Position numbers and translations under genes: made by a program. A stretch of DNA of 33,686 nucleotides from Bordetella parapertussis (GTDB lineage Bacteria > Pseudomonadota > Gammaproteobacteria > Burkholderiales > Burkholderiaceae_C). Position 1 is the stretch's first letter, and each line of letters starts with the position of its first letter. Location of the stretch: NCBI GenBank assembly GCA_945890735.1, contig CAMDCZ010000023.1:1-33686 (forward strand). Direction: 5' to 3'. Of this stretch, positions 16,729 through 23,916 are shown piece after piece. The notes beneath the pieces are model-generated. The model was given only the letters and a program-made list of their open reading frames with translations. It made no database searches and was not told the origin of the DNA.

Positions 16729-18534
16729 ATGGCCATGAGATCACATTACTGCGGTTTGGTTACCGAATCCATTCAAGGACAACAAGTGACTTTGTGTGGT
16801 TGGGTCAATCGTCGTCGCGACCATGGCGGCGTGATTTTCGTGGACTTGCGTGACCGGGAAGGTTATGTGCAGGTGGTCTGCGACCCAGACCGCCCTGAGA
16901 TGTTCAAACAAGCCGAAGAGTTGCGCAACGAGTTTTGTATCCAGATCAAAGGTTTGGTGCGTTTGCGTCCTGAAGGCACCGTCAACGACCAACTGAAGAG
17001 CGGCAAAATCGAAGTGCTGTGCCATGAGTTGGTGGTGTTGAACCCCTCGGTGACGCCGCCTTTTCAATTGGATGATGACAATTTGTCAGAGACCACACGC
17101 TTGACCCACCGTGTCTTGGATTTGCGCCGCCCCTACATGCAGAAGAACCTGATGCTGCGCTACAAAGTGGCGATGGCGGTGCGCCGCTTCTTGGATGACA
17201 ACGGGTTTGTCGACATTGAGACGCCCATGCTCACCAAGAGCACACCCGAGGGTGCGCGTGACTACCTGGTGCCCAGCCGGGTCCATGACGGTCATTTCTT
17301 CGCACTGCCCCAGTCGCCACAACTGTTCAAGCAGTTGTTGATGGTCGCTGGCTTTGACCGCTATTACCAAATCACCAAATGTTTCCGCGATGAAGATCTG
17401 CGTGCTGACCGGCAGCCCGAATTCACGCAAATCGATATCGAAACCTCTTTCTTAGGCGAGGAAGAAATTCGCGCCATGTTCCAAGACATGATCAAGGGCG
17501 TGTTCTCGAATGTGCTCAACATCGAATTGGGGGATTTTCCGATCATGGCTTACTCAGAGGCCATGCATCGCTTTGGTTCTGACAAGCCTGACCTGCGCGT
17601 GCGGCTCGAATTCACCGAGCTCACCGATGTCATGGCCGATGTGGACTTCAAGGTGTTCAGCGCACCTGCCACCACGCCAGGCGGACGCGTGGTTGCCTTG
17701 CGCGTGCCACAAGGCGGCGAGATGAGCCGAGGTGAGATCGACGGCTACACCGAATTTGTGAAAATTTATGGCGCCAAAGGCTTGGCCTGGATCAAGGTCA
17801 ACGAAGTGGCCAAGGGCCGCGACGGTTTGCAGTCGCCGATTGTGAAAAACCTGCACGACCAGGCCATTGCCGAGATTTTGAAGCGCGCCGGCGCCCAAGA
17901 TGGCGACTTGTTGTTCTTCGGCGCAGACAAAGCCAAGGTGGTGAACGATGCGATCGGTGCCTTGCGTTTGAAAATCGGACACAGCGAATTTGGCAAGAAG
18001 CAAGGCTTGCTGGAAAACCGCTGGGCCCCCTTGTGGGTGGTGGATTTCCCGATGTTCGAGTACGACGAGGAAGCCAAGCGTTACAACGCAGTTCACCATC
18101 CTTTCACAGCCCCCAAAGACGGTCACGAAGACTGGATGGTCACCGCGCCCGAGAAGTGCATCGCCAAGGGCTATGACATGGTGCTCAATGGTTGGGAAAT
18201 TGGTGGCGGTTCGGTGCGAATCCACCGCGCCGATGTGCAGCAAAAAGTGTTTGATGCGCTCAATATCACCCCCGAAGAAGCCCAGGTGAAATTCGGCTTC
18301 TTGTTGGATGCCCTGCAATATGGCGCGCCACCGCACGGCGGTTTGGCTTTTGGTTTGGACCGTATCGTGACCTTGATGACCGGTGCCGACTCCATCCGTG
18401 ACGTGATTGCCTTCCCCAAGACCCAGCGTGCACAGTGTTTATTGACGCAAGCGCCATCCTTGGTGGATGAAAAGCAGTTGCGAGAACTGCACATCCGCCT
18501 GCGCAACCTGGACGCCCAGAACGCCAGTGCTTGA
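16729..18534 (+). CDS. aspS: Aspartyl-tRNA synthetase, probably non-discriminating
   Basis: AspRS charges tRNA(Asp) with aspartate. The 601-residue protein has an N-terminal OB-fold, class II motif 2 (FRDEDLRADRQPEFTQID), a GAD insertion domain and motif 3 (GGLAFGLDRIVTLM). It begins MAMRSHYCGLVTESI; the ATG at 16729 fits the AAGAAAG upstream, while the ATG at 16735 matches the E. coli start. His32 (RRRDHGG) and Gly83 (RPEGTVN) correspond to His31 and Gly82 of Pseudomonas aeruginosa AspRS, residues linked to also charging tRNA(Asn). This predicts a non-discriminating enzyme that works with GatCAB. It closes the fmdB-DUF502-aspS run. Confidence 0.97.
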   Translation: MAMRSHYCGLVTESIQGQQVTLCGWVNRRRDHGGVIFVDLRDREGYVQVVCDPDRPEMFKQAEELRNEFCIQIKGLVRLRPEGTVNDQLKSGKIEVLCHELVVLNPSVTPPFQLDDDNLSETTRLTHRVLDLRRPYMQKNLMLRYKVAMAVRRFLDDNGFVDIETPMLTKSTPEGARDYLVPSRVHDGHFFALPQSPQLFKQLLMVAGFDRYYQITKCFRDEDLRADRQPEFTQIDIETSFLGEEEIRAMFQDMIKGVFSNVLNIELGDFPIMAYSEAMHRFGSDKPDLRVRLEFTELTDVMADVDFKVFSAPATTPGGRVVALRVPQGGEMSRGEIDGYTEFVKIYGAKGLAWIKVNEVAKGRDGLQSPIVKNLHDQAIAEILKRAGAQDGDLLFFGADKAKVVNDAIGALRLKIGHSEFGKKQGLLENRWAPLWVVDFPMFEYDEEAKRYNAVHHPFTAPKDGHEDWMVTAPEKCIAKGYDMVLNGWEIGGGSVRIHRADVQQKVFDALNITPEEAQVKFGFLLDALQYGAPPHGGLAFGLDRIVTLMTGADSIRDVIAFPKTQRAQCLLTQAPSLVDEKQLRELHIRLRNLDAQNASA

Positions 18535-18556
18535 AACTGAAAATCCACAATAAAGT

Positions 18557-18634
18557 ACACATCGGCTGAACTGAAATGCCATTTAAAGAATACTTAATAT
18601 CGATTTATGGCGACATTAAGTAGCTCCGATGTGT
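18557..18634. repeat. Nested inverted repeats
   Basis: Outer arms ACACATCGG (18557-18565) and CCGATGTGT (18626-18634) are exact reverse complements. Inside them ACTTAAT (18592-18598) and ATTAAGT (18615-18621) pair exactly around a 16-base loop. Together they could fold into a branched hairpin in RNA or a cruciform in DNA. There is no T-run, so this does not look like an aspS terminator. Confidence 0.6.
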
Positions 18635-18669
18635 GTATTTTTGATTGATATGGGTTTAAAAGAATACTT
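18585..18669. repeat. Direct repeat AAAGAATACTT, two copies 74 bp apart
   Basis: AAAGAATACTT occurs at 18585-18595 and again at 18659-18669, each preceded by TTTA or TTTAA. The 74-bp centre-to-centre distance is close to seven helical turns, so both copies face the same side of the DNA. The second copy includes the AATACT -10-like element. They may be binding sites for a regulator. Confidence 0.6.
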
Positions 18670-18670
18670 T

Positions 18671-18689
18671 GCGGGAATAAGATTCCCGC
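18671..18689. promoter_or_regulatory. Perfect palindrome touching the first kinase start codon
   Basis: GCGGGAAT (18671-18678) and ATTCCCGC (18682-18689) are exact reverse complements around AAG, and the ATG of the first kinase starts at the next base. In RNA this 8-bp, 3-base-loop hairpin would bury any ribosome binding site. In DNA it looks like a dimer operator across the likely transcription start. Confidence 0.7.
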
Positions 18690-20432
18690 ATGAATATCAT
18701 TTTGAATTCCATTTTCAGGCGGCGCACTGAAGTCACAGAGGCCGACAAAAGGCGTTTCATTCAGTTGGCTTTGGTCTTGGGGGTCTTGCTCACAGGCCTG
18801 TATGCCCTGGGCGCCAACAACGAACCCGGACATACCTATTTCAGCGGATGGGTGGCGTTTTCTGCACTGCTGATGCTGAGTTTCCTGCCTGTCAGCCTGG
18901 CTTGGTTGACGCACAGTTTGTTAGCCGTTGCCTTGTTGAGTGGGTTTGCCTTGGCTATGCAAAGCGGCGGCATTTATTCACCCACCTTGCTCTGGCTGGC
19001 CATCATCCCCAACCTCGCGTTGTTTGTATTGAGTCAACAAGCCACCTTGCTATGGGTCTTGTTCGTCATGACGATATTGGGCCTGACTGGACAACTCACC
19101 GATTTTCAAGAGGTTGCAACTGCAGACGAGCTGCGTCAGACTTCTGGCCTGTGGGCGACCTTGCATTTGGTGGGCGCGCAGTTATGCGTGATGCTGATTC
19201 ATTGGGTTCATGACTGGCAGTACCGGCAGAAAAGTGCTCGCATTGATGCCAGCATGAAGCGAATGAAGGCAGTCAAGAAGCACCTCGAGTTAACCGAGGC
19301 TTACAAGGACAGCTTCATTACCCATGTGAGTGAAGACTTGCGAGGGCCCATGAATGCCATCTTGGGTTACAGCGATGTGTTGGCCGACATGGCGAAGTAC
19401 AAACCTGGCCTGACTGACACGGTGCAACACATACGCAGCTCTATTCAACAATTGCTGGAACTCACCAACAGCATCTTGGACCATGCGCAGTTGATCGAAG
19501 GCAAACTCAAGTTGACTTTCAAGCCGGTGTCGTTGCGCCAAATGATGGAAGAGAAATGGGCCCATTGGACTGTCAAAGACAGCGTGCAGTTCAAAGTGGT
19601 GGTCGATCCGTCCATCCCTGAATGGCTGTGGTGTGATCCACACCGTTTGCGCCAGATCATCGGCATCTTGCTCAGCAATGCCCAAAAATTCACGCACCAA
19701 GGGCAGGTCAAGCTGGCATTCAGCTACGCCCAGCAACAATTGCAAATCGATATCTTTGACACGGGTATCGGCATTTCAGAAGAAGTCAAGGCGCATATAT
19801 TCAAGCGCTTTGAGCAGGCCGATGGCCCCATCAACCCAGCCTTTGGTGGCATAGGTTTGGGCTTGCCAAATGCATTGGAATTGACGCGCTTGTTTGGGGG
19901 CACCATCGGCTTTGAAAGTGATGCCAATCAAGGCAGCCATTTTTGGGTCAAGCTGCCCATCAGCGCATACCGATGGGCGTCAGAGCTTCACGAGGCAAAG
20001 CCCACCTTGTCAGCAATGCAGGCTTGCAAATTGCTGGTGGTGGATGACCAAGCGGTCAGCATGTTGGTCACCATGCAAACACTCAGGCGACTGATGCCGC
20101 ATGCTGAATTGGCTTGCGCAGCCAGCGGGCAAGAGGCCATCGCGCATGTGATGAAACACCCTGTCGACCTGGTGTTGATGGATGTATGGATGCCAGAGAT
20201 GGACGGGCCCAGCACGTGTCGACAATTGCGCCAAGCCGCACCTCACACCACCGCACCATGGGTCATTGGCTTGACTGCCAGCACACATCCCAAAGACCGA
20301 CTGCGTTGCCTGGATGCAGGCATGCATGACGTCATCGTCAAACCCCTGGACCCCGAGCATGTCCACAAAGTGATTTCGCGCGCATTGCAAGAGCAACAAG
20401 CCCTTGGGTTGAGCCCCAACGGAGGTGATTGA
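18690..20432 (+). CDS. Hybrid histidine kinase A: intact ATPase, phospho-His replaced by Glu
   Basis: The 580-residue protein has six membrane helices (about 23-172) with almost no periplasmic loops, then a short coiled coil (178-205). A HisKA-like region follows, reading VSEDLRGPMN, where Glu215 stands at the usual phospho-His and Asp and Gly replace the next Glu and Thr. The ATPase domain is intact: N-box with Asn330 (LLSNAQKFT), G1 DTGIGI from Asp357, F-box IFKRFEQAD, and G2 GGIGLG from 386. The C-terminal receiver has Asp498 and a conserved Lys (IVKP). It should bind ATP but cannot phosphorylate itself at the normal site. The next gene, a paralogue, starts 4 bp downstream. The signal sensed is unknown. 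Confidence 0.9.
   Translation: MNIILNSIFRRRTEVTEADKRRFIQLALVLGVLLTGLYALGANNEPGHTYFSGWVAFSALLMLSFLPVSLAWLTHSLLAVALLSGFALAMQSGGIYSPTLLWLAIIPNLALFVLSQQATLLWVLFVMTILGLTGQLTDFQEVATADELRQTSGLWATLHLVGAQLCVMLIHWVHDWQYRQKSARIDASMKRMKAVKKHLELTEAYKDSFITHVSEDLRGPMNAILGYSDVLADMAKYKPGLTDTVQHIRSSIQQLLELTNSILDHAQLIEGKLKLTFKPVSLRQMMEEKWAHWTVKDSVQFKVVVDPSIPEWLWCDPHRLRQIIGILLSNAQKFTHQGQVKLAFSYAQQQLQIDIFDTGIGISEEVKAHIFKRFEQADGPINPAFGGIGLGLPNALELTRLFGGTIGFESDANQGSHFWVKLPISAYRWASELHEAKPTLSAMQACKLLVVDDQAVSMLVTMQTLRRLMPHAELACAASGQEAIAHVMKHPVDLVLMDVWMPEMDGPSTCRQLRQAAPHTTAPWVIGLTASTHPKDRLRCLDAGMHDVIVKPLDPEHVHKVISRALQEQQALGLSPNGGD
20421..20425 (+). promoter_or_regulatory. Shine-Dalgarno for the second kinase
   Basis: GGAGG lies inside the last codons of the first kinase, 11 bases before the ATG at 20437. 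This favours that ATG over the GTG at 20425 and implies that translation of the second kinase is coupled to that of the first. Confidence 0.7.
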
Positions 20433-20436
20433 AGCA

Positions 20437-22248
20437 ATGGGCATTCGTATGTCATCGAGTGAGATGGAGTGGGTGGCTGCCAAAGACGCGGCACATGGCG
20501 AGGATCACCCCACACTCCAAACCTTGTACAGGCAAGAGCGCATTCAAATCTTCCTGTTTCCTTGGGCCATCAGCCTGTTGATTGGTGTGCTGTCATTTGT
20601 GGCGTCTAGCGACTCAGTCACATGGATTGGATTGACAGGCAGTGCTGCGCTGGCCATGTCGCCCCTGCTGTTCCTGACGGGCATGAGAAAGCGGTATGTG
20701 GTGCACATGACCTGTGCCATTTGCACCTTCTGCGCCATGGGTATCGCTTGGCAGACGGGCGGCATCTTGTCGGCTCAGCTGGCTTGGTTGATTTTGTTGC
20801 CCATGATGCCTTTGAGGCTGATTTCCATCCGTGCTGGTTTGTTTTGGATGAGCGTGAGTTTGATGGTGTTTGCGGGGTTCGGATGGGGGCTTCAAACGGG
20901 CGCCATTGCCGCCATCGACCACAGCGCGGGTGAATATTTCACTTGGACCCTGCTCCAGCGGGTGTGCCTGTGTTTGTGCATGCTGTCATTGCCTTGGTAC
21001 TACACCAAGATGTACCAAAAATCGATGGATGTACTCAAATTTCAAAACAAGCTTATTCATCAGAAAAAACAAGAGTTGCAGCGAGCTAAAAACAGCAAAA
21101 AAAAATTCATTTCTCGGCTGAGCCATGAAATGCGAACACCAATGAACGCCGTCATAGGCTTTTCCCATTTGTTGCAAGCTGAAGCCGCAAACGATGCGAA
21201 TGCAGCCTCAGTCATTTCACACATCGAAACCACTTCACAGCATCTGCTGTCCATCATCAACGGGATCATGGACTACACCTTGCTCATGGATGGCCGCTTG
21301 AAAATCAGCAAAGAGCCAGTCGATCTCATTCCACTGGTGCAGCAAACATTCCATATGTTTGCCCAGCGGGTGCGCAGCATGCAAATTGATTTTGTATGTC
21401 AATTGCCCAGCGAGCCGATTCCCCTCGTCGTGCTTGATGGCCCTCGCTTGCGCTTGATCTTGATGTACTTGCTGGAACACGCTTTGCAGAGAACTTACCA
21501 AGGACATGTGCACCTGACTTTGCAACTCACGCAGCAACATGTACTGGTGTTGTTGGATGATTCTGGCTTGGGTTTCACAGAACAAGACATGGCGGTTTTC
21601 AATGATCGGGGTGCGTTGCAACTGATCAATGCCAAGCAAGATCCAGATGCATCCGCTCGTGCAGGCTTACGCATGGCCCATGCCCTGGTCTGTTTGATGG
21701 GCGGTGAGTTGTCGGCCTCCAACCGATCTCATCCATTGGGTGCAAGCATCCGACTGTCACTGCCACTTCAATGGGATGCGGTGAAGGGGCGACACCCGCG
21801 CTTGCTTGCAGAGCCGTCATCCTCCGCGCAGGTGCCCTCCCACACGGCCATCCAGGTCTTGGTGGTGGATGACAACCCAGTCAACAGGTTGTTGGTGACC
21901 CAAGTCATCCGCGCAGAGTGGCCGCAGGCCCATGTGTTGCAAGCAGACAATGGCCGAAAAGCATTGGCCATGCTGGATACGCAGCCCTTTGACCTTGTGC
22001 TCATGGACATGCTGATGCCAGAGATGGATGGCATCGAAGCCACCCGTGTATTGCGCCAATCGGTGGACCGAATCAATCGGCACATCCCAGTGCTTGGTTT
22101 GACAGCCAACATCAGCACGGATGACCATATTCGATGCATCAAGGCTGGCATGAATGACGTGTTGCTCAAGCCGTTTGACAAACAGCAATTGACACAACGC
22201 GTACACAGCTTGCTGGAGGCGGCTGGGATGCCGACCAACATCGCTTGA
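20437..22248 (+). CDS. Hybrid histidine kinase B: intact H-box, degenerate ATPase domain
   Basis: The 603-residue protein has six membrane helices (about 38-187) matching those of kinase A (compare QTGGILSAQLAWLILLP with QSGGIYSPTLLWLAIIP), then a basic coiled coil. Its H-box RLSHEMRTPMN is perfect, with His230 and the EMRT phosphatase motif. The ATPase domain is damaged: the N-box reads MYLLEHALQRT, with Tyr344 and His348 at the two Asn positions; there is no F-box; and the G2 box reads SARAGLRM. G1 (DSGLG from Asp375) remains. The receiver is intact with Asp524 and a LKPF lysine. It probably cannot use ATP and may accept phosphate from kinase A. No HPt or DNA-binding domain is present in either protein. 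Confidence 0.9.
   Translation: MGIRMSSSEMEWVAAKDAAHGEDHPTLQTLYRQERIQIFLFPWAISLLIGVLSFVASSDSVTWIGLTGSAALAMSPLLFLTGMRKRYVVHMTCAICTFCAMGIAWQTGGILSAQLAWLILLPMMPLRLISIRAGLFWMSVSLMVFAGFGWGLQTGAIAAIDHSAGEYFTWTLLQRVCLCLCMLSLPWYYTKMYQKSMDVLKFQNKLIHQKKQELQRAKNSKKKFISRLSHEMRTPMNAVIGFSHLLQAEAANDANAASVISHIETTSQHLLSIINGIMDYTLLMDGRLKISKEPVDLIPLVQQTFHMFAQRVRSMQIDFVCQLPSEPIPLVVLDGPRLRLILMYLLEHALQRTYQGHVHLTLQLTQQHVLVLLDDSGLGFTEQDMAVFNDRGALQLINAKQDPDASARAGLRMAHALVCLMGGELSASNRSHPLGASIRLSLPLQWDAVKGRHPRLLAEPSSSAQVPSHTAIQVLVVDDNPVNRLLVTQVIRAEWPQAHVLQADNGRKALAMLDTQPFDLVLMDMLMPEMDGIEATRVLRQSVDRINRHIPVLGLTANISTDDHIRCIKAGMNDVLLKPFDKQQLTQRVHSLLEAAGMPTNIA
21097..21105 (+). repeat. A9 homopolymer tract in kinase B
   Basis: Nine A bases encode KKK directly before FISRLSHEMR. 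Adding one A would bring a TGA at the codon overlapping the phospho-His, and losing one A would bring a TGA seven codons after the start of the tract. Either slip yields the membrane sensor without kinase or receiver parts. Confidence 0.8.
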
Positions 22249-22373
22249 AGCCGCAGGCAGTCAAAGCGCGATACGCCCATTGACCTTTGATGCATCGGGA
22301 TTTGGCCAGTGGTCAGTCCCACGCTGACAGGGGCTGTTAGCATGCCATCTTTGCCCTCAAACGCGTGAACGAC
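22249..22373 (+). other. Intergenic region before folE, nothing definite
   Basis: This 125-bp gap holds a TTGACC at about 22282 with no good -10 at the right distance, and only weak 4-bp inverted repeats. I see no clear terminator for the kinase operon and no clear promoter for folE. Confidence 0.4.
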
Positions 22374-23075
22374 ATGTCCCCCTCCAATGCCGATCAAGGT
22401 GTCCCGGTTTCCGTGAAGATTCGAGAGCGTGTCTTGGCAGCGCGTAAAAGGTTTCATGCCAATGACAACATCGCCGAATTTTTACAACCCGGTGAGCTGG
22501 AGGCTTTGCTGGAAGAGGTCGAAGGCAAGATGCAATCTGTGTTGGACAGTTTGGTCATCGATACCGACAACGATCACAACACCACAGACACTGCCCGTCG
22601 TGTGGCCAAGTTGTATTTGCAAGAAGTGTTTCGCGGCCGCTATGTGCAAGCCCCAGAGATCACCGAATTCCCCAATGCAGAACGCCTCAATGAATTGATG
22701 ATTGTTGGGCCAATCACTGTGCGCAGTGCTTGCAGCCACCACTTTTGCCCTGTCATTGGCAAAATTTGGATCGGTATTTTGCCCAACAAGGCCACCAACG
22801 TGATTGGCTTGTCCAAGTATGCACGCTTGGCTGAATGGGTGATGGGACGGCCACAGATCCAAGAAGAAGCGGTGGTTCAGTTGGCTGACTTGATTCAAGC
22901 CAAAACCCGTCCAGACGGCTTGGCGCTGGTGATGGAAGCAACCCACTACTGCATGGCGTGGCGGGGTGTCAAAGACATGGACAGCCGCATGATCAACTCG
23001 GTCATGCGGGGGGCTTTTTTGAACGACCCCGATTTGCGCCGCGAGTTTTTGGCCTTGATTCCTCAAAAGCCCTGA
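22374..23075 (+). CDS. folE: GTP cyclohydrolase I
   Basis: FolE converts GTP to 7,8-dihydroneopterin triphosphate, the first step of folate (and pterin) synthesis. The 233-residue protein keeps the active-site parts: zinc ligands in RSACSHHFCP and ATHYC, catalytic His, the Ser-Lys of GLSKYARLAEW, the Gln-Glu of IQEE, and the Arg of WRGVKD. The usual CEHH reads CSHH, and the ATSATTTT-like stretch of the E. coli enzyme reads MDSRMINSVMRGAF, so it belongs to a divergent FolE subgroup. The ATG at 22374 or a GTG at 22365 may be the start; neither has a clear Shine-Dalgarno. Confidence 0.93.
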   Translation: MSPSNADQGVPVSVKIRERVLAARKRFHANDNIAEFLQPGELEALLEEVEGKMQSVLDSLVIDTDNDHNTTDTARRVAKLYLQEVFRGRYVQAPEITEFPNAERLNELMIVGPITVRSACSHHFCPVIGKIWIGILPNKATNVIGLSKYARLAEWVMGRPQIQEEAVVQLADLIQAKTRPDGLALVMEATHYCMAWRGVKDMDSRMINSVMRGAFLNDPDLRREFLALIPQKP

Positions 23076-23085
23076 GCACTTTTCC

Positions 23086-23916
23086 ATGCAGGCCATGCGT
23101 GAGTTGCTGGGTTGCGATTTCAGCAGCAGTCCTTCCAAGCGCAAATCCATCGTCATGGCGTGGGGGGCTTGGCAGCACAACCGGGTCACATTGGGTCATT
23201 TGCAACGCTGTGAGTCACTCGATGGTTTCCGGCAAACGCTCAGCAGCAAACGCGCTTGGGTTGGCGGTTTCGATCTGCCCTTTGGCTTGCCCCGCGAGTT
23301 GGTGCAGCAGTTGGGTTGGCCCACCGATTGGCTGGCTTGTATCCAGCATTACGCCAGCCTGTCGCGCACACAAATCCGGGACCAGTTCGCGGCGTTTTGC
23401 CATGCGCGGCCCGTGGGTGGGAAATTTGCGCACCGCGCCACCGACCTTCCAGCCGGCTCCAGTCCCTCGATGAAATGGGTGAATCCCCCCGTCGCGTTCA
23501 TGTTGCACACGGGCGTGCCTTTGCTGATTGAAGCGGGCGTGCATCTCCCTGGCTTGCATGACGGTGACACCCAACGGGTTGCGCTCGAGGCTTACCCTGG
23601 CATGTGGGCCAAGCGCGTCTTGGGGACACGCAGCTACAAGAGTGACACCCCGGCCAAACAAACCGCTGACCGCTTGATCGCCCGCAAGGACCTGTTGCAT
23701 GCGATGGTCTGGGGGCATGAGCAACTGCCCGTGCGTTTGAAAATGACCACGGCCCAACAAGATGCCTTGATTGCAGACGCCAGCGGTGACAGCATCGACG
23801 CGGTCTTGTGCATGTTGCAAGCGGCAAGGGCCGACCAACAGCACCAATCAGGCCTGCCTTTGTATGGCCTGCCAACCCACATGGACCCGCTGGAGGGTTG
23901 GATCGTGGGCGCATGA
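23086..23916 (+). CDS. DUF429 protein, predicted RNase H-like nuclease
   Basis: The 276-residue protein carries the motifs of DUF429, a family predicted to have an RNase H-like fold: GCDFSS with Asp11, VGGFDLPFGLP with Asp63, EAYPGMWAKR, and SGDSIDAVLCMLQAA near 233-247, with Asp235 and Asp238. The spaced acidic residues are what an RNase H-like metal site would need. Substrate and role are not known. It is 10 bp after folE, and its TGA overlaps the ATG of the next gene (ATGA), so it is coupled to the acetyltransferase. A start at the ATG three codons later is also possible. Confidence 0.82.
   Translation: MQAMRELLGCDFSSSPSKRKSIVMAWGAWQHNRVTLGHLQRCESLDGFRQTLSSKRAWVGGFDLPFGLPRELVQQLGWPTDWLACIQHYASLSRTQIRDQFAAFCHARPVGGKFAHRATDLPAGSSPSMKWVNPPVAFMLHTGVPLLIEAGVHLPGLHDGDTQRVALEAYPGMWAKRVLGTRSYKSDTPAKQTADRLIARKDLLHAMVWGHEQLPVRLKMTTAQQDALIADASGDSIDAVLCMLQAARADQQHQSGLPLYGLPTHMDPLEGWIVGA

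Larger units (their letters stand above)
18535..18689. promoter_or_regulatory. AT-rich leader and promoter region of the kinase operon
   Basis: This 155-bp gap is visibly richer in A and T than its surroundings. A possible promoter is TTGATT (18641-18646) with AATACT (18663-18668) after a 16-base spacer, which would start transcription near 18675, inside the palindrome before the ATG. The region also holds a duplicated AAAGAATACTT and two nested inverted repeats, listed separately. No Shine-Dalgarno outside the palindrome is seen for the gene at 18690. Confidence 0.45.

Noticed and set aside
18535..18689. Integron attC site or small transposable repeat element
   Set aside because: The inverted repeats lack the attC core sites, no target duplication is seen, and no second copy occurs in the window.
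20425..20436. GTG at 20425 as the start of kinase B
   Set aside because: It overlaps the GGAGG that best serves the ATG at 20437, and would lack its own ribosome binding site.
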